38,734 nt of DNA, taken from Bacillus sp. (in: firmicutes). Its GTDB lineage: Bacteria; Bacillota; Bacilli; Bacillales; Salisediminibacteriaceae. Positions 1 through 7,654 of the stretch are shown in pieces. Made by a program: the position numbers and the translations under genes. Under the pieces are notes generated by a model. It was not told the DNA's origin and ran no database searches. It was given only the letters and a program-made list of their open reading frames with translations. Every line of letters begins with the position of its first letter. Within the stretch, counting starts at the first letter, position 1. The stretch lies in NCBI GenBank assembly GCA_021208645.1, contig JAJOJL010000135.1:1-38734 (forward strand), read 5' to 3'.

Positions 1-6
1 GGACAT

Positions 7-161
7 GGTTTGTATTTTAACGAAAGGGGGCTGATTCGTTAAAATAGCGAGCAGAAATGGTTTATATTTTAACGAAAGGGGAGTATTCGTTAAAATAGCA
101 GGCGGAAATCGATTGTATTTTAATGAAAGGGGCAGGATTCATTAAAATAGCGAGCGAATAA
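7..161. repeat. Array A: three tandem ~52-bp hairpin repeats
   Basis: Three units start near 7, 59 and 110. Each holds an inverted repeat of 11-bp arms around a 9-13 nt loop, then a tail beginning TAGC. Arms lie at 14-24/35-45, 66-76/86-96 and 117-127/138-148. Units 1 and 2 have ATTTTAACGAA with TTCGTTAAAAT. Unit 3 has ATTTTAATGAA with TTCATTAAAAT, a paired change that keeps the stem intact. The period is not a multiple of three in two of the steps and no ORF runs through, so the array is not coding. Function unknown. Confidence 0.85.
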
Positions 162-164
162 CGG

Positions 165-496
165 AAAAATTTAGGTTTATACCAATAGGATTGGAAGCGA
201 AAAAACATGTAGCCACTCCTCAATTTACACAACAATGACTACCTCTACTCCTACCTCACCCAAAATATTCACCACACAATGGGAGTTCATAAAACTGTGC
301 GGATTTCACCCCTTCCGCGTGATAAAAGTCACATAATCCCCACCCCTTTAAAAGCTAAACTTGTTTTGTAAACAAAATAGTTTATTAAGTATTACTTTAA
401 TTCATAGTAAATAGGTTTATTTACTGGTTTTCCAAACCCTTTTTAAAATAAAAAGTTAAATAAATAGTTTTGCATCTTGTGAAGGAGGGACTAGTA
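165..496 (+). promoter_or_regulatory. napAB upstream region with FNR/CRP-type palindrome and candidate -10
   Basis: GTGA-N6-TCACA lies at 319-333 (GTGA 319-322, TCAC 329-332) and matches the Fnr/CRP core TGTGA-N6-TCACA. TAAACT at 356-361 could be the -10. It would put the start near 367, about 41.5 bp from the palindrome centre, which is the class II activator geometry. This suits an anaerobically induced nitrate reductase. No gene is visible in 165-496, and I see nothing else recognisable in 165-318. The promoter call is inference from spacing. Confidence 0.55.
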
Positions 497-3048
497 ATGA
501 ATATTACAAGACGAAGTTTATTAAAGGCAACGGCCGTTACTGCTGCGTTAGCAGCGGCTGGTGGATGCGCCAACCAAAAAACAGAAGGTGTGTCACAAGC
601 GAAAGAAAAAATCACCGTAGAACCAGATGAGTGGAAAACATCTGTATGCCGCTATTGTGGAGTAGGATGCGGTATTCTTGTTGGTGTAAAAGAGGAAAAA
701 GTAATTTCCATTAAAGCGGATCCAGATAACCGTTCCAACAGAGGATTAAGCTGTGTAAAAGGCTATTATTTAGGAAAAATCATGTACGGTAAGGACCGTC
801 TGACAAAACCGTTAATCCGAGAAGACAATTCCAAGAAGGGAACAATGGAAGGGTTCCGTGAAGCCACATGGGAAGAGGCATTAGACTTAATCGCCTCCAA
901 GCTAAAAGAAAATCATGAAACAGACCCAGAATCTATTGCTTTTTGGGGTTCAGGACAACAAACAGTTCATGAAGGCTATGTTACAGCTAAACTATGGAAA
1001 GCGGGACTATTAAACAATAACATCGACCCTAACGCAAGACTTTGTATGGCCAGTGCTGTAGCAGGATTTATGTCTACATTTCAATCTGATGAACCGATGG
1101 GCTGTTATGAAGATTTAGACAAGGCTGACGTGTTTGTTACATGGGCGCAAACATGGCGGAAATGCACCCAGTTCTTTTTTCGCGAATTGTAGCTCGCCAA
1201 AAATCAGCAAGCCATGTAAAACATTATGATTTAACGACAAGGTATTCCCGTACTTCTGCTACGGCTGATGAAATTATGATATTTGAGCCACAAACAGACC
1301 TAGCCATTGCTAATGGTATACTTAACTACCTAATTGAAAACAATGCCTATGATAAAGAATTCGTAGAAGAGCATTGTCAATTTAAAGCTGGAACTGTTGA
1401 CCTTGGTCATGCAATAGAAGACGACTATGACGCAACGGAGATTGGCCAAGTAGCAGACGCTAACTGGACCATTTCATTCGAGGAGTTCAAAGAAAGTGTT
1501 AAACCATACACCCTAGAGTACGTCTCCCAATTATCGGGGGTGCCAGTAAACCAACTAGAAGCATTGGCGAAAGAATTTGCAGACCCGAACACCAAAATTG
1601 TATCTACTTGGACAATGGGTGTAAACCAGCATACTCGTGGTACTTGGATGAATAACCTTATTTATAATATTCATCTTTTAACTGGGAAAATTAGCAAGCC
1701 TGGTAATGGACCATTTTCACTTACTGGTCAGCCAAGCGCATGTGGTACTGCTAGGGAAGTAGGGGTGTTTTCCCACCGACTGCCAGCAGATTTAGTGGTA
1801 GCGAATCCAGACCACCGTCGTTTTTCAGAAATGATTTGGAATTTGCCAGAAGGCTATTTGGATCCGATCAGTAAACCAGGTTTTCACACCATTAAAATGT
1901 TCCGTGAACTCGGAAATGGCAAGGTGAAGTTCTTATGGAGTATGGCAAACAACTGGGCTCAAACGTTGCCAAAAACAAATCGTTTCCGTGGAATCGATGC
2001 CGATGGTAAAGGGGTCATTGATGGATTTATCGTTGTAAGTGAAGTATATCCAACACGTTCGACGGAGATGGCCAACGTTGTTTTACCGGCAGCTATGTGG
2101 GTGGAACGGGAAGGAATGTTTGGGAATGCTGAGCGTAGAAACTCCATCTTCGAAAAATGTACAGAGCCACCAGGAGAAGCGAAGTGGGATTTGTGGGCAA
2201 TGGTTCAAGTGGCTAAACGAGTTTTAGCAGGGAAAAAAATCGGTGTTCAAGACGCATTTGACCTCTTGTTTGGTAAGGGAGGAATGGATATTTGGGATTA
2301 CGAAAACGACGACCTAAAAACAGATCAAACTGAAGTTTGCCGAAATGTGTTTGAGGAGTATCGACTGTTTACCAATCCGCATATTCACCCGAACCAAGAA
2401 GTGCAGGAGTTAGGAAAACAATTAAAAATGAAAACGAAGCAATTAGCTCCGTATGATGAATATTTAAAACAGCATGGTATGCAATGGCCTGTTCGTGAAG
2501 TGAACGGGGAATGGCTAGAAACAAAATGGCGTTTTGCCGATGGGGACCAAAGAGAAGGTTTTGACGAAATTGGAGTAGAGGAGTATGGTGTCAGAGGAAA
2601 GAAAGACGACATTTGCTTCTATAAATCTACGGACTTGAGGCCTACTGTTTTTGCTAGACCATTTGAAGATGCCCCTGAAAAACCAGACGAAGAATATCCA
2701 TTCTGGCTAAGTACAGGCAGGGTTCTCGAGCATTGGCATAGTGGTTCCATGACGCGAAGAGTACCAGAATTACACCGTGCCGTACCAGAAGCGTTATGCG
2801 AGATTCATCCTGAGGATGCTAATGCAGCAGGAATAAAAGAAGGAGACTGGGTGATTGTAAAATCGAGGCGTGGAGAGACGAAGGTAAAAGCAACTCTGAA
2901 GGGTCGCGGGAAACCACCAAAAGGCTATCTATACGTCCCTTTCTTTGCAGAAGAAACAATGATTAATGATAATGTACTAGATGCCTATTGCCCAATCTCT
3001 AAACAGCCAGATTTCAAAAAATGTGCAGTTAGGCTTTTAAAAGAATAG
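497..3048 (+). CDS. napA: Periplasmic-type nitrate reductase catalytic subunit NapA (one frameshift)
   Basis: This molybdopterin oxidoreductase reduces nitrate to nitrite outside the membrane. The start is ATG 497 behind GGAGGG (484-490). The N-terminus has a Tat motif (RRSLLK, residues 5-10), then AAGGC with a possible lipid-anchor Cys24. The [4Fe-4S] motif is C51-x2-C54-x3-C58-x27-C86. The Mo-ligand Cys lies in NARLCMASAVAGF, near residue 183, typical of NapA; it is Cys, not Sec. The frame breaks at G1143-1145: the protein reads ADVFVTW in one frame and continues GANMAEMHP in the -1 frame. One extra G (GGGG) restores about 850 residues, close to E. coli NapA (828). This is probably an assembly error. 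napB follows 13 bp downstream. napC, napD, napF, napG and napH are not in the window. Confidence 0.93.
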
Positions 3049-3061
3049 GGAGGTGGAAATT

Positions 3062-3421
3062 ATGTTCCGAAAAACTATAATAACCATATTCATTATGGGT
3101 TTCATTGGATTATTAACGGGGTGTAGTGAGGATAGTGAAGCAATGGAGCTACCACAACTTGTCGGTAATACAGTTGATGCAGCTACAATGGTATTAGTGG
3201 AAGCACCGCCTGTAAAACCTACTGATCATATTGACAGATGGCGGGACTCTTTACAAGAGAATAACTGTCTTCCATGTCATGCTACCGGTTCAGGTGGAGC
3301 GACCGTTCTTCCAGACACTCATTACTTTAATAACGATCCAACAAATGAGGTTGATAGAACTTATTGTATCCAATGCCACGTGGAGCAAAGGGATGACAAA
3401 CCTGCTTTTAACCGGGAGTAA
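3062..3421 (+). CDS. napB: NapB-like dihaem cytochrome c lipoprotein
   Basis: This is the small electron-transfer subunit that passes electrons to NapA. ATG 3062 is preferred over GTG 3053 because GGAGG (3049-3053) sits 8 nt before it. The 119-residue product starts with a lipoprotein signal ending LLTGC. It has two CxxCH haem sites (CLPCH and CIQCH) joined by THYFNNDPTNEVDRTY, and the second is followed by VEQRDDKP, which is the NapB pattern. It is shorter than proteobacterial NapB (about 150 residues) and membrane-anchored rather than soluble. It sits 13 bp behind napA, so the two are surely one operon. A hairpin terminator follows at 3445. Confidence 0.88.
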   Translation: MFRKTIITIFIMGFIGLLTGCSEDSEAMELPQLVGNTVDAATMVLVEAPPVKPTDHIDRWRDSLQENNCLPCHATGSGGATVLPDTHYFNNDPTNEVDRTYCIQCHVEQRDDKPAFNRE

Positions 3422-3444
3422 ATTGAATATCTTGATCGTATAGG

Positions 3445-3492
3445 AGAGGCCTGTTGAAAGGTGTTGTAGGGAATACTAGAACAGGCCTCTTT
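3445..3492 (+). terminator. napAB terminator candidate
   Basis: Perfect 11-bp stem AGAGGCCTGTT (3445-3455) with AACAGGCCTCT (3480-3490), a 24-nt loop, and only a short T tract. It lies 24 bp after napB. The weak T tail and long loop lower confidence. Confidence 0.55.
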
Positions 3493-3749
3493 CCGCCTAT
3501 TTCTAAAAACAGTTTTTTCATAACAAAAAAATGTTCAATGTTTCTTCATAGAAACTTCATAGATCTCGACTATATTTGAACTTAACCGAAGCTAAGATTG
3601 TTAGTGCCTTCCTTGCCTTAATAGGTTGGAAGTTTCTTAAAGCAATAAGTGATCATTTATTGACAATCTTACTAAGGTAAATAAATTAATAAGTTTATAA
3701 TGTATAATTTGAGTATCAAGAAAATTTTCAAAGAAAAGAGGTAGGTTTT
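3493..3749 (+). promoter_or_regulatory. Leader of the PCYCGC lipoprotein gene
   Basis: No gene is seen here. TTGACA (3660-3665) with TAAATT (3682-3687) at 16 bp is a possible sigma-A promoter; TATAAT at 3696-3701 is a rival -10 without a good -35. A 9-bp inverted repeat, TAAGATTGT (3593-3601) with ACAATCTTA (3663-3671), flanks a 61-nt spacer, and its right arm overlaps the -35. Whether it is an operator is unknown. Confidence 0.35.
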
Positions 3750-4211
3750 ATGGGGATAAGAGCATTGAAATTCTTACCCTTCCTCTTATTACTGCTTATT
3801 GTTGCTGTAGGATGTAGCTCCAGCAATGAAAGTAAGGCATTTGAGGGGTATAATTTCCCAGATTACGTCATGCAAGGAACGCACGCACAAACAAAAGACG
3901 CTTATGCTTATGCTGTGGATCACGGAGATCTATTAGACTATATTCCTTGTTATTGTAATTGCCATAACGACCCGTTTTATCATGAAAGTGTAAAAGATTG
4001 CTTCATAAACAATCAGTATTCAACGGATCAACAATTAGTCTATGATCCTCACGGCGCCGCCTGAGGGATTTGTATAATGATTGTACTGGATGTACAACAA
4101 ATGAAAGAGGAAGGAAAACCTCTAACAGAAATTCGTGAATACATTGATGAAAAATACTCTCAATATGGTACGGATCCAACTCCAACACCGTTACCACCAG
4201 AGGGTCTATAA
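3750..4211 (+). CDS. PCYCGC-family lipoprotein, candidate selenoprotein (in-frame TGA = Sec105)
   Basis: ATG 3750 follows AAGAGGTAGG. The product begins with a lipoprotein signal (LLIVAVGC). It then has YIPCYCNCHNDPFYHESVKDCF, the PCYCGC-family signature with the fifth residue changed to Asn. The frame meets TGA at 4062-4064 but continues open in the same frame to TAA 4209-4211. After the TGA come GIC and then LTEIREYIDEKYSQYG, a tail ending PTPTPLP. Relatives as I recall them read HGxxCxxC here, so the TGA stands for the first Cys of a CxxC pair, giving UGIC. Read through, the protein has 153 residues with Sec105. A SECIS-like hairpin follows at 4068-4102. The family's function is unknown; the Cys-rich, surface-anchored design suggests a redox or metal-binding role. 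Without readthrough only a 104-residue fragment forms. Confidence 0.8.
4062..4102 (+). promoter_or_regulatory. Candidate bacterial SECIS element after the TGA
   Basis: After TGA (4062-4064) an inner stem TTGTAC (4081-4086) pairs with GTACAA (4092-4097) around the loop TGGAT (4087-4091). An outer stem ATTTG (4068-4072) pairs with CAAAT (4098-4102), leaving 8 bulged nt on the 5' side. The loop begins 22 nt after the TGA and has G at its second and third positions. Both fit the published bacterial SECIS pattern as I recall it: a small apical loop with G in the first two positions, about 16-37 nt from the UGA. Confidence 0.7.
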
Positions 4212-4234
4212 TTAAAGGAATTAAGGGATTAATT

Positions 4235-4262
4235 AGCCGAGAACAATTTGTTCTCGGCTTTC
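4235..4262 (+). terminator. Terminator of the PCYCGC lipoprotein gene
   Basis: AGCCGAGAACAA (4235-4246) pairs with TTGTTCTCGGCT (4248-4259), followed by a short T run. It lies 24 bp after TAA 4211, not after the TGA. The transcription unit is therefore built around the longer reading frame. Confidence 0.8.
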
Positions 4263-4314
4263 CTATTATTAAAAAGCCGGTTAGAAACTTATTATCAGTT
4301 TTTTTCAGGTATTA

Positions 4315-4341
4315 TGAAATATAGAGATTTCATTTCACGTC
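4315..4341 (+). promoter_or_regulatory. Candidate ECF-type promoter for the sigma/anti-sigma pair
   Basis: TGAAAT (4315-4320), a 17-nt spacer, and CGTC (4338-4341) resemble ECF promoters of the SigX/SigW kind (TGAAAC-N16/17-CGWC). The spot 35 bp before the sigma start suggests autoregulation. ATGAAAT (4314-4320) and ATTTCAT (4327-4333) also form a 7-bp palindrome. Inference only. Confidence 0.4.
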
Positions 4342-4375
4342 AAATTACATAGAAAAAGTCATTGGGGGAGAGGGA

Positions 4376-4900
4376 ATGGATGACAAACAATTAATATCTG
4401 AATGGTTTCACCAATACAGTAACGACATTTACCACTTTCTACTCTACCGAACTGGATCACCGCATGCAGAGGATTTAGTACAAGAAGTATTCATTAAGGC
4501 AATGGGAGCAATGGATACTTTTCAAGGGAATGCCAGCCCGAAAACATGGCTGTTAAGTATAGCAAGAAATGTTGCAATTGACCATTTTCGGAGTCAGAAA
4601 AACAGATTTTGGGATAAGCTGATACCTTTCGAGAAACAACATGAACCTATTCAAGGGGAAACTCCCGATTCAGTACTTCAACTAAATGAAGAAAACAAAA
4701 AGCTGTATAACTCAATCAAAGAGTTAAAAGGGAAATACCGTGATGTTCTCATTCTTAGGGGAATTCAGGAACTTACTGTGAAAGAAACAGGAGAAATATT
4801 AGGATGGACGGAAAATAAAGTGAGAATGACTTATCATCGTGCAAAGGACGCCTTAGGAAAGGAGTTGGAGAAAAATGAGCCGAAACAAGGATTATCTTGA
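4376..4900 (+). CDS. ECF-family RNA polymerase sigma factor
   Basis: A 174-residue sigma-70 family protein that directs RNA polymerase to a small stress or envelope regulon. Region 2 spans about residues 5-80, with the DLVQEVFIKA helix and SPKTWLLSIARNVAIDHFRSQ for -10 recognition. Region 4 spans about residues 105-165, with a helix-turn-helix around ELTVKETGEILGWTENKVRMTYHRA. The length is normal for ECF sigmas and no extra domain is present. The start is ATG 4376 after GGGGGAGAGGG. The downstream gene overlaps by 26 bp, so the two are translationally coupled. It resembles B. subtilis SigX/SigW, but I cannot assign the subgroup. Confidence 0.9.
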   Translation: MDDKQLISEWFHQYSNDIYHFLLYRTGSPHAEDLVQEVFIKAMGAMDTFQGNASPKTWLLSIARNVAIDHFRSQKNRFWDKLIPFEKQHEPIQGETPDSVLQLNEENKKLYNSIKELKGKYRDVLILRGIQELTVKETGEILGWTENKVRMTYHRAKDALGKELEKNEPKQGLS

Positions 4901-6038
4901 TAGAAAGTTAAATTCTATGCCAAAGCCAGACCTTTCTAACTCAAAAAAACAAACAATTCACGAGGCGTTAATGAAAGTAGAAAAGCCAGAAGAGGGGAAG
5001 GGATTATTTACCCGTGTTTTTGCCGGGGCAGGTGGATTGGTAGTTATAGCAAGTTTAGTAGCATTTGTGTTTATGGCTACATTATTAACAGGTGACGAGG
5101 AAAGGATGGGGCCGGAGGAGACGGAAAAACCGGAGCCAGGAGATAGAGAAGTTCTTGAATATTACCTTATTGGAGAAAGTGACAATTGGTCAGGGGAGTT
5201 TTATTTTTACGGAGAAAAGTTCTATTGGGATGATGATGGGGACGTGACAAGTTCTGCCTATTACTCTGATGAAATAAGGCTTACTTATAAAGGGGAATTA
5301 GTAGAACTTGCTACTATTGAAGAGTTAGAGGTCTCTTACCAAAAGCCTAGAGGGAGCAATGGCTCCATGCGAAGAACATATGAAGATTATCCTCCCGATT
5401 CTAATGAGTTTACTATAACTGGTGGAGGTAGTGGAATGAATTTGATTGAAGATGATACCGTGCATGTTACGGTAAAATGGGGTGACATGGAGGAATCTTT
5501 TGAGATAAATAAAGTGACCGATGTGGAAGAATGGGAGAAGAGAGGCTTCAGCTTATCGATATTAGGCGACGTTATAAAAAATTACATCACCAAGGAAGTT
5601 GGAGAAGCTAGAGTGGCTCATGCAGGGATGGGTGTTAATGAACAAGAAGACTGGATCCTTGAAGTAATGGTGACGGAAATGCTGGATGAAGAGTTGGAGA
5701 AAAAAGTAAGGGAAATGGCTGGTGATTTACCTGTAGTGTTTAAAATTGCAGAATATACGGAAGAAGAACTCTGGGAAAAATACCATGAAATCGAAACGAT
5801 TGTTTACGCAGAAGAAGGGTTTTCCTTTGAAGGATTCGATTTTGTAGATGTGGGGATCAATCCTACCGCGAACAGAGTAGAGATTTGGATTCATCCTTTT
5901 ACAGAAGAAAATATACAACACGTTTATGATCTTTTTGGAGAAGAAATGCTGGAAGTGGTAGACAGCGGTCCAGCCCATACAATTGGTACGGATGAGGATA
6001 TAACAGTGGAAGAGGAAGGAGATGAAGAAGGCTCCTAA
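4875..6038 (+). CDS. Membrane anti-sigma-like protein
   Basis: A 387-residue protein whose start lies inside the sigma gene (ATG 4875, GGAG 4867-4870). Residues 1-45 are a short cytosolic segment. Residues 48-71 form one membrane helix (RVFAGAGGLVVIASLVAFVF). The remaining roughly 315 residues lie outside and are very acidic, ending in a run of Glu and Asp. Topology, length and overlap match anti-sigma factors such as RsiX, which hold their ECF sigma at the membrane. I see no zinc-binding HxxxCxxC motif, so it is not a ZAS-type anti-sigma. The outer domain could be a sensor. The function is inferred from position and topology, not recognised sequence. Confidence 0.7.
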   Translation: MSRNKDYLDRKLNSMPKPDLSNSKKQTIHEALMKVEKPEEGKGLFTRVFAGAGGLVVIASLVAFVFMATLLTGDEERMGPEETEKPEPGDREVLEYYLIGESDNWSGEFYFYGEKFYWDDDGDVTSSAYYSDEIRLTYKGELVELATIEELEVSYQKPRGSNGSMRRTYEDYPPDSNEFTITGGGSGMNLIEDDTVHVTVKWGDMEESFEINKVTDVEEWEKRGFSLSILGDVIKNYITKEVGEARVAHAGMGVNEQEDWILEVMVTEMLDEELEKKVREMAGDLPVVFKIAEYTEEELWEKYHEIETIVYAEEGFSFEGFDFVDVGINPTANRVEIWIHPFTEENIQHVYDLFGEEMLEVVDSGPAHTIGTDEDITVEEEGDEEGS

Positions 6039-6074
6039 CGTGAGGACAATGAAATGCAAGGTAGGGAAATGATC

Positions 6075-6334
6075 CGTGGGCGGGCAAATTGGAATTCTCA
6101 ATTTGCCTGTTTTGCTTGTTTTGTAGGTCTAGCGGTGAGATTGAGTGCTCCAATTTGCCCGTCCAGCGAGTTTTCAGCGTCTAGCGGTAAGATTGAACAC
6201 TTCAATTTGCCCGTACAGCGAGTTTACCCCGTCTAACAGTAAGATTGAATCCTCCAAATTACCCGTTCAGCCAGCTTCACACTTCTAACAGTCAAATTAC
6301 ACCCATCAAGTCCCCTTTTGCATTCCTGCCCCCA
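6075..6334. repeat. Array B: five 52-bp tandem hairpin units
   Basis: Units begin at 6075, 6127, 6179, 6231 and 6283, exactly 52 bp apart, and become more diverged at both ends. Typical shared parts are GTCTAGCGGTAAGATTGA, TCAATTTGCCCGT and CAGCGAG. The first unit has a strong hairpin, GGCAAATTG (6083-6091) with CAATTTGCC (6099-6107). Unit 6179 has ATTGAA with TTCAAT. Fifty-two is not divisible by three, so the short ORF over this stretch is chance. The AGCGAG tail recalls array A. Confidence 0.85.
6083..6113 (+). terminator. Possible sigma-operon terminator formed by the first array B unit
   Basis: A 9-bp perfect stem (6083-6091/6099-6107) with a 7-nt loop, followed by TGTTTTGCTTGTTTT, 44 bp after the anti-sigma stop. 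It may act as an intrinsic terminator, although it belongs to the repeat array. Confidence 0.45.
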
Positions 6335-6686
6335 CTCCTGCCCAAAAAAAATTCTCTTAAAAACACTAATCTGCCCCTAATTAATTGTTCATGAAACTTT
6401 CTAACGCTTAAAAACGTTCTATTATAATATAATGGTCCACTCGCTATTTGGAAAAATAATCATTTGTTTCAATAAAATTGCAAAGTAAATTCCACCAGTT
6501 TACCTAGTGTTCATGATATGATAGAAGATGTACTAACTTTTTTAAAAAGTCTCACAATATAGCAATCTTGTTTGAATGAATTCCAACTTTCGAGGCAATG
6601 CTTAGAATAAAGACAGATAACTATCAGATTAAAGAATAAAAAACTTATAAAAAAATATATTTACAGATGTTGAGGAGGTCGTGCAG
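6335..6686 (+). promoter_or_regulatory. Leader of the moxR-DUF58-transglutaminase operon
   Basis: No gene is seen. TGAAAC (6392-6397), 17 nt, then CGTT (6415-6418) is an ECF-like promoter candidate with the same spacing as the one before the sigma gene. It would give a leader of about 260 nt. AT-rich -10-like words (TATAAT near 6421, TATGAT near 6516) are present without good -35 boxes. Nothing further is recognisable. Confidence 0.3.
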
Positions 6687-7654
6687 TTGAGCAGAGGTCA
6701 AACAATCGTAAAGGATCCACAGATTAACAGATTAATAGATAATGTGGAGAAGGTAGTAGTTGGTAAGCGACAGGAGATTGAACTGAGTATCCTAGCCCTT
6801 TTAAGTGGCGGTCATGTACTTCTAGAGGATGTCCCAGGTGTAGGGAAAACCATGATGGTAAGGCAATTGCAAAATCTTTAGGGGCAGAGTTTAAACGGAT
6901 TCAATTTACCCCTGACTTACTCCCTTCTGATGTAACGGGTGTTTCTGTTTTTAATCAAAAAACCATGGAGTTCCAATTCCGTCCAGGGCCGATCATGGGC
7001 AATGTGGTTTTAGCAGATGAAATTAACCGTACTTCCCCGAAAACGCAAGCTGCCCTTTTGGAAGCTTTAGAGGAAGGTAGTGTAACAACAGATGGGGAGA
7101 CAAGATCGTTAAAAAAGCCATTCTTTGTTATGGCCACACAAAATCCAATTGAGTATGGGGGCACATACCCATTACCGGAAGCCCAATTAGACAGATTCCT
7201 GTTTAAGTTTAAAATAGGATATCCATCCATTAATGAGGAATTGGAAGTACTAAACCGAGTGGAAAAACAACATCCAATTGAAACATTGCAAGCAGTTCTT
7301 GCTTTAGAAGATTTATTGGATATGCAGCGCGCGGTTTTAGATGTGTATGTGGATGAGTCTGTCAAAAAATATATTATTAATCTGGTAACGGCAACAAGAA
7401 GTCATCATGCCGTGTTCCTTGGGGCGAGCCCGCGAGCCTCCATTGCATTAATGAAAGCCGGTCAAGCTTATGCCTTCATTCAAGGGAGAGATTATGTCGT
7501 ACCAGATGATATTAAATACTTGGCTCCATACGCTTTGCAGCACCGTATCTTGCTTAGCTCTGATGCAAAGCTTTCTGATATTACGAATGACCGGGTGATA
7601 AAAGATGTTGTAAAGCAAGTGCTAATCCCCGTTGGGAATGAATCAGCAAAATGA
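6687..7654 (+). CDS. yeaC: MoxR-family AAA+ ATPase (one frameshift)
   Basis: MoxR ATPases act as chaperones that mature or activate partner complexes, usually with a DUF58 protein encoded next door, as here. TTG 6687 is the likely start: GAGGAGG (6672-6678) is 8 nt before it but only 2 nt before GTG 6681. Walker A is GVGKT at about residue 54. Walker B lies in NVVLADEINRTSPKTQAALLEAL. Sensor 1 is in VMATQNPIEYGGTYPLPEAQLDRFL. The frame breaks at GG 6862-6863: MMVR should run on to AIAKSLGAEFKR, which needs GGG. Restored length is about 322 residues, normal for the family. Its stop overlaps the next start (ATGA at 7651). Gene order matches B. subtilis yeaC-yeaD-yebA. Confidence 0.9.

Noticed and set aside
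1-161. CRISPR array
   Set aside because: The units are whole repeats with internal palindromes, have no unrelated spacers, and no cas genes are near.
361-376. TTTTG-TAAA-CAAAA palindrome as a CcpA or second FNR site
   Set aside because: It does not match either consensus and AT-rich symmetry is common by chance here.
1141-1200. Programmed -1 frameshifting in napA
   Set aside because: There is no slippery heptamer with a downstream structure, and the same kind of break occurs in seven unrelated genes.
4062-4064. TGA as an ordinary stop or a sequencing error of the common type here
   Set aside because: The frame and family similarity continue after it and a SECIS-like hairpin follows. The other defects in this window are base-run length errors, not substitutions.
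6054-6236. 60-residue ORF over array B
   Set aside because: It lies on 52-bp repeats that shift frame each unit and has no family resemblance.
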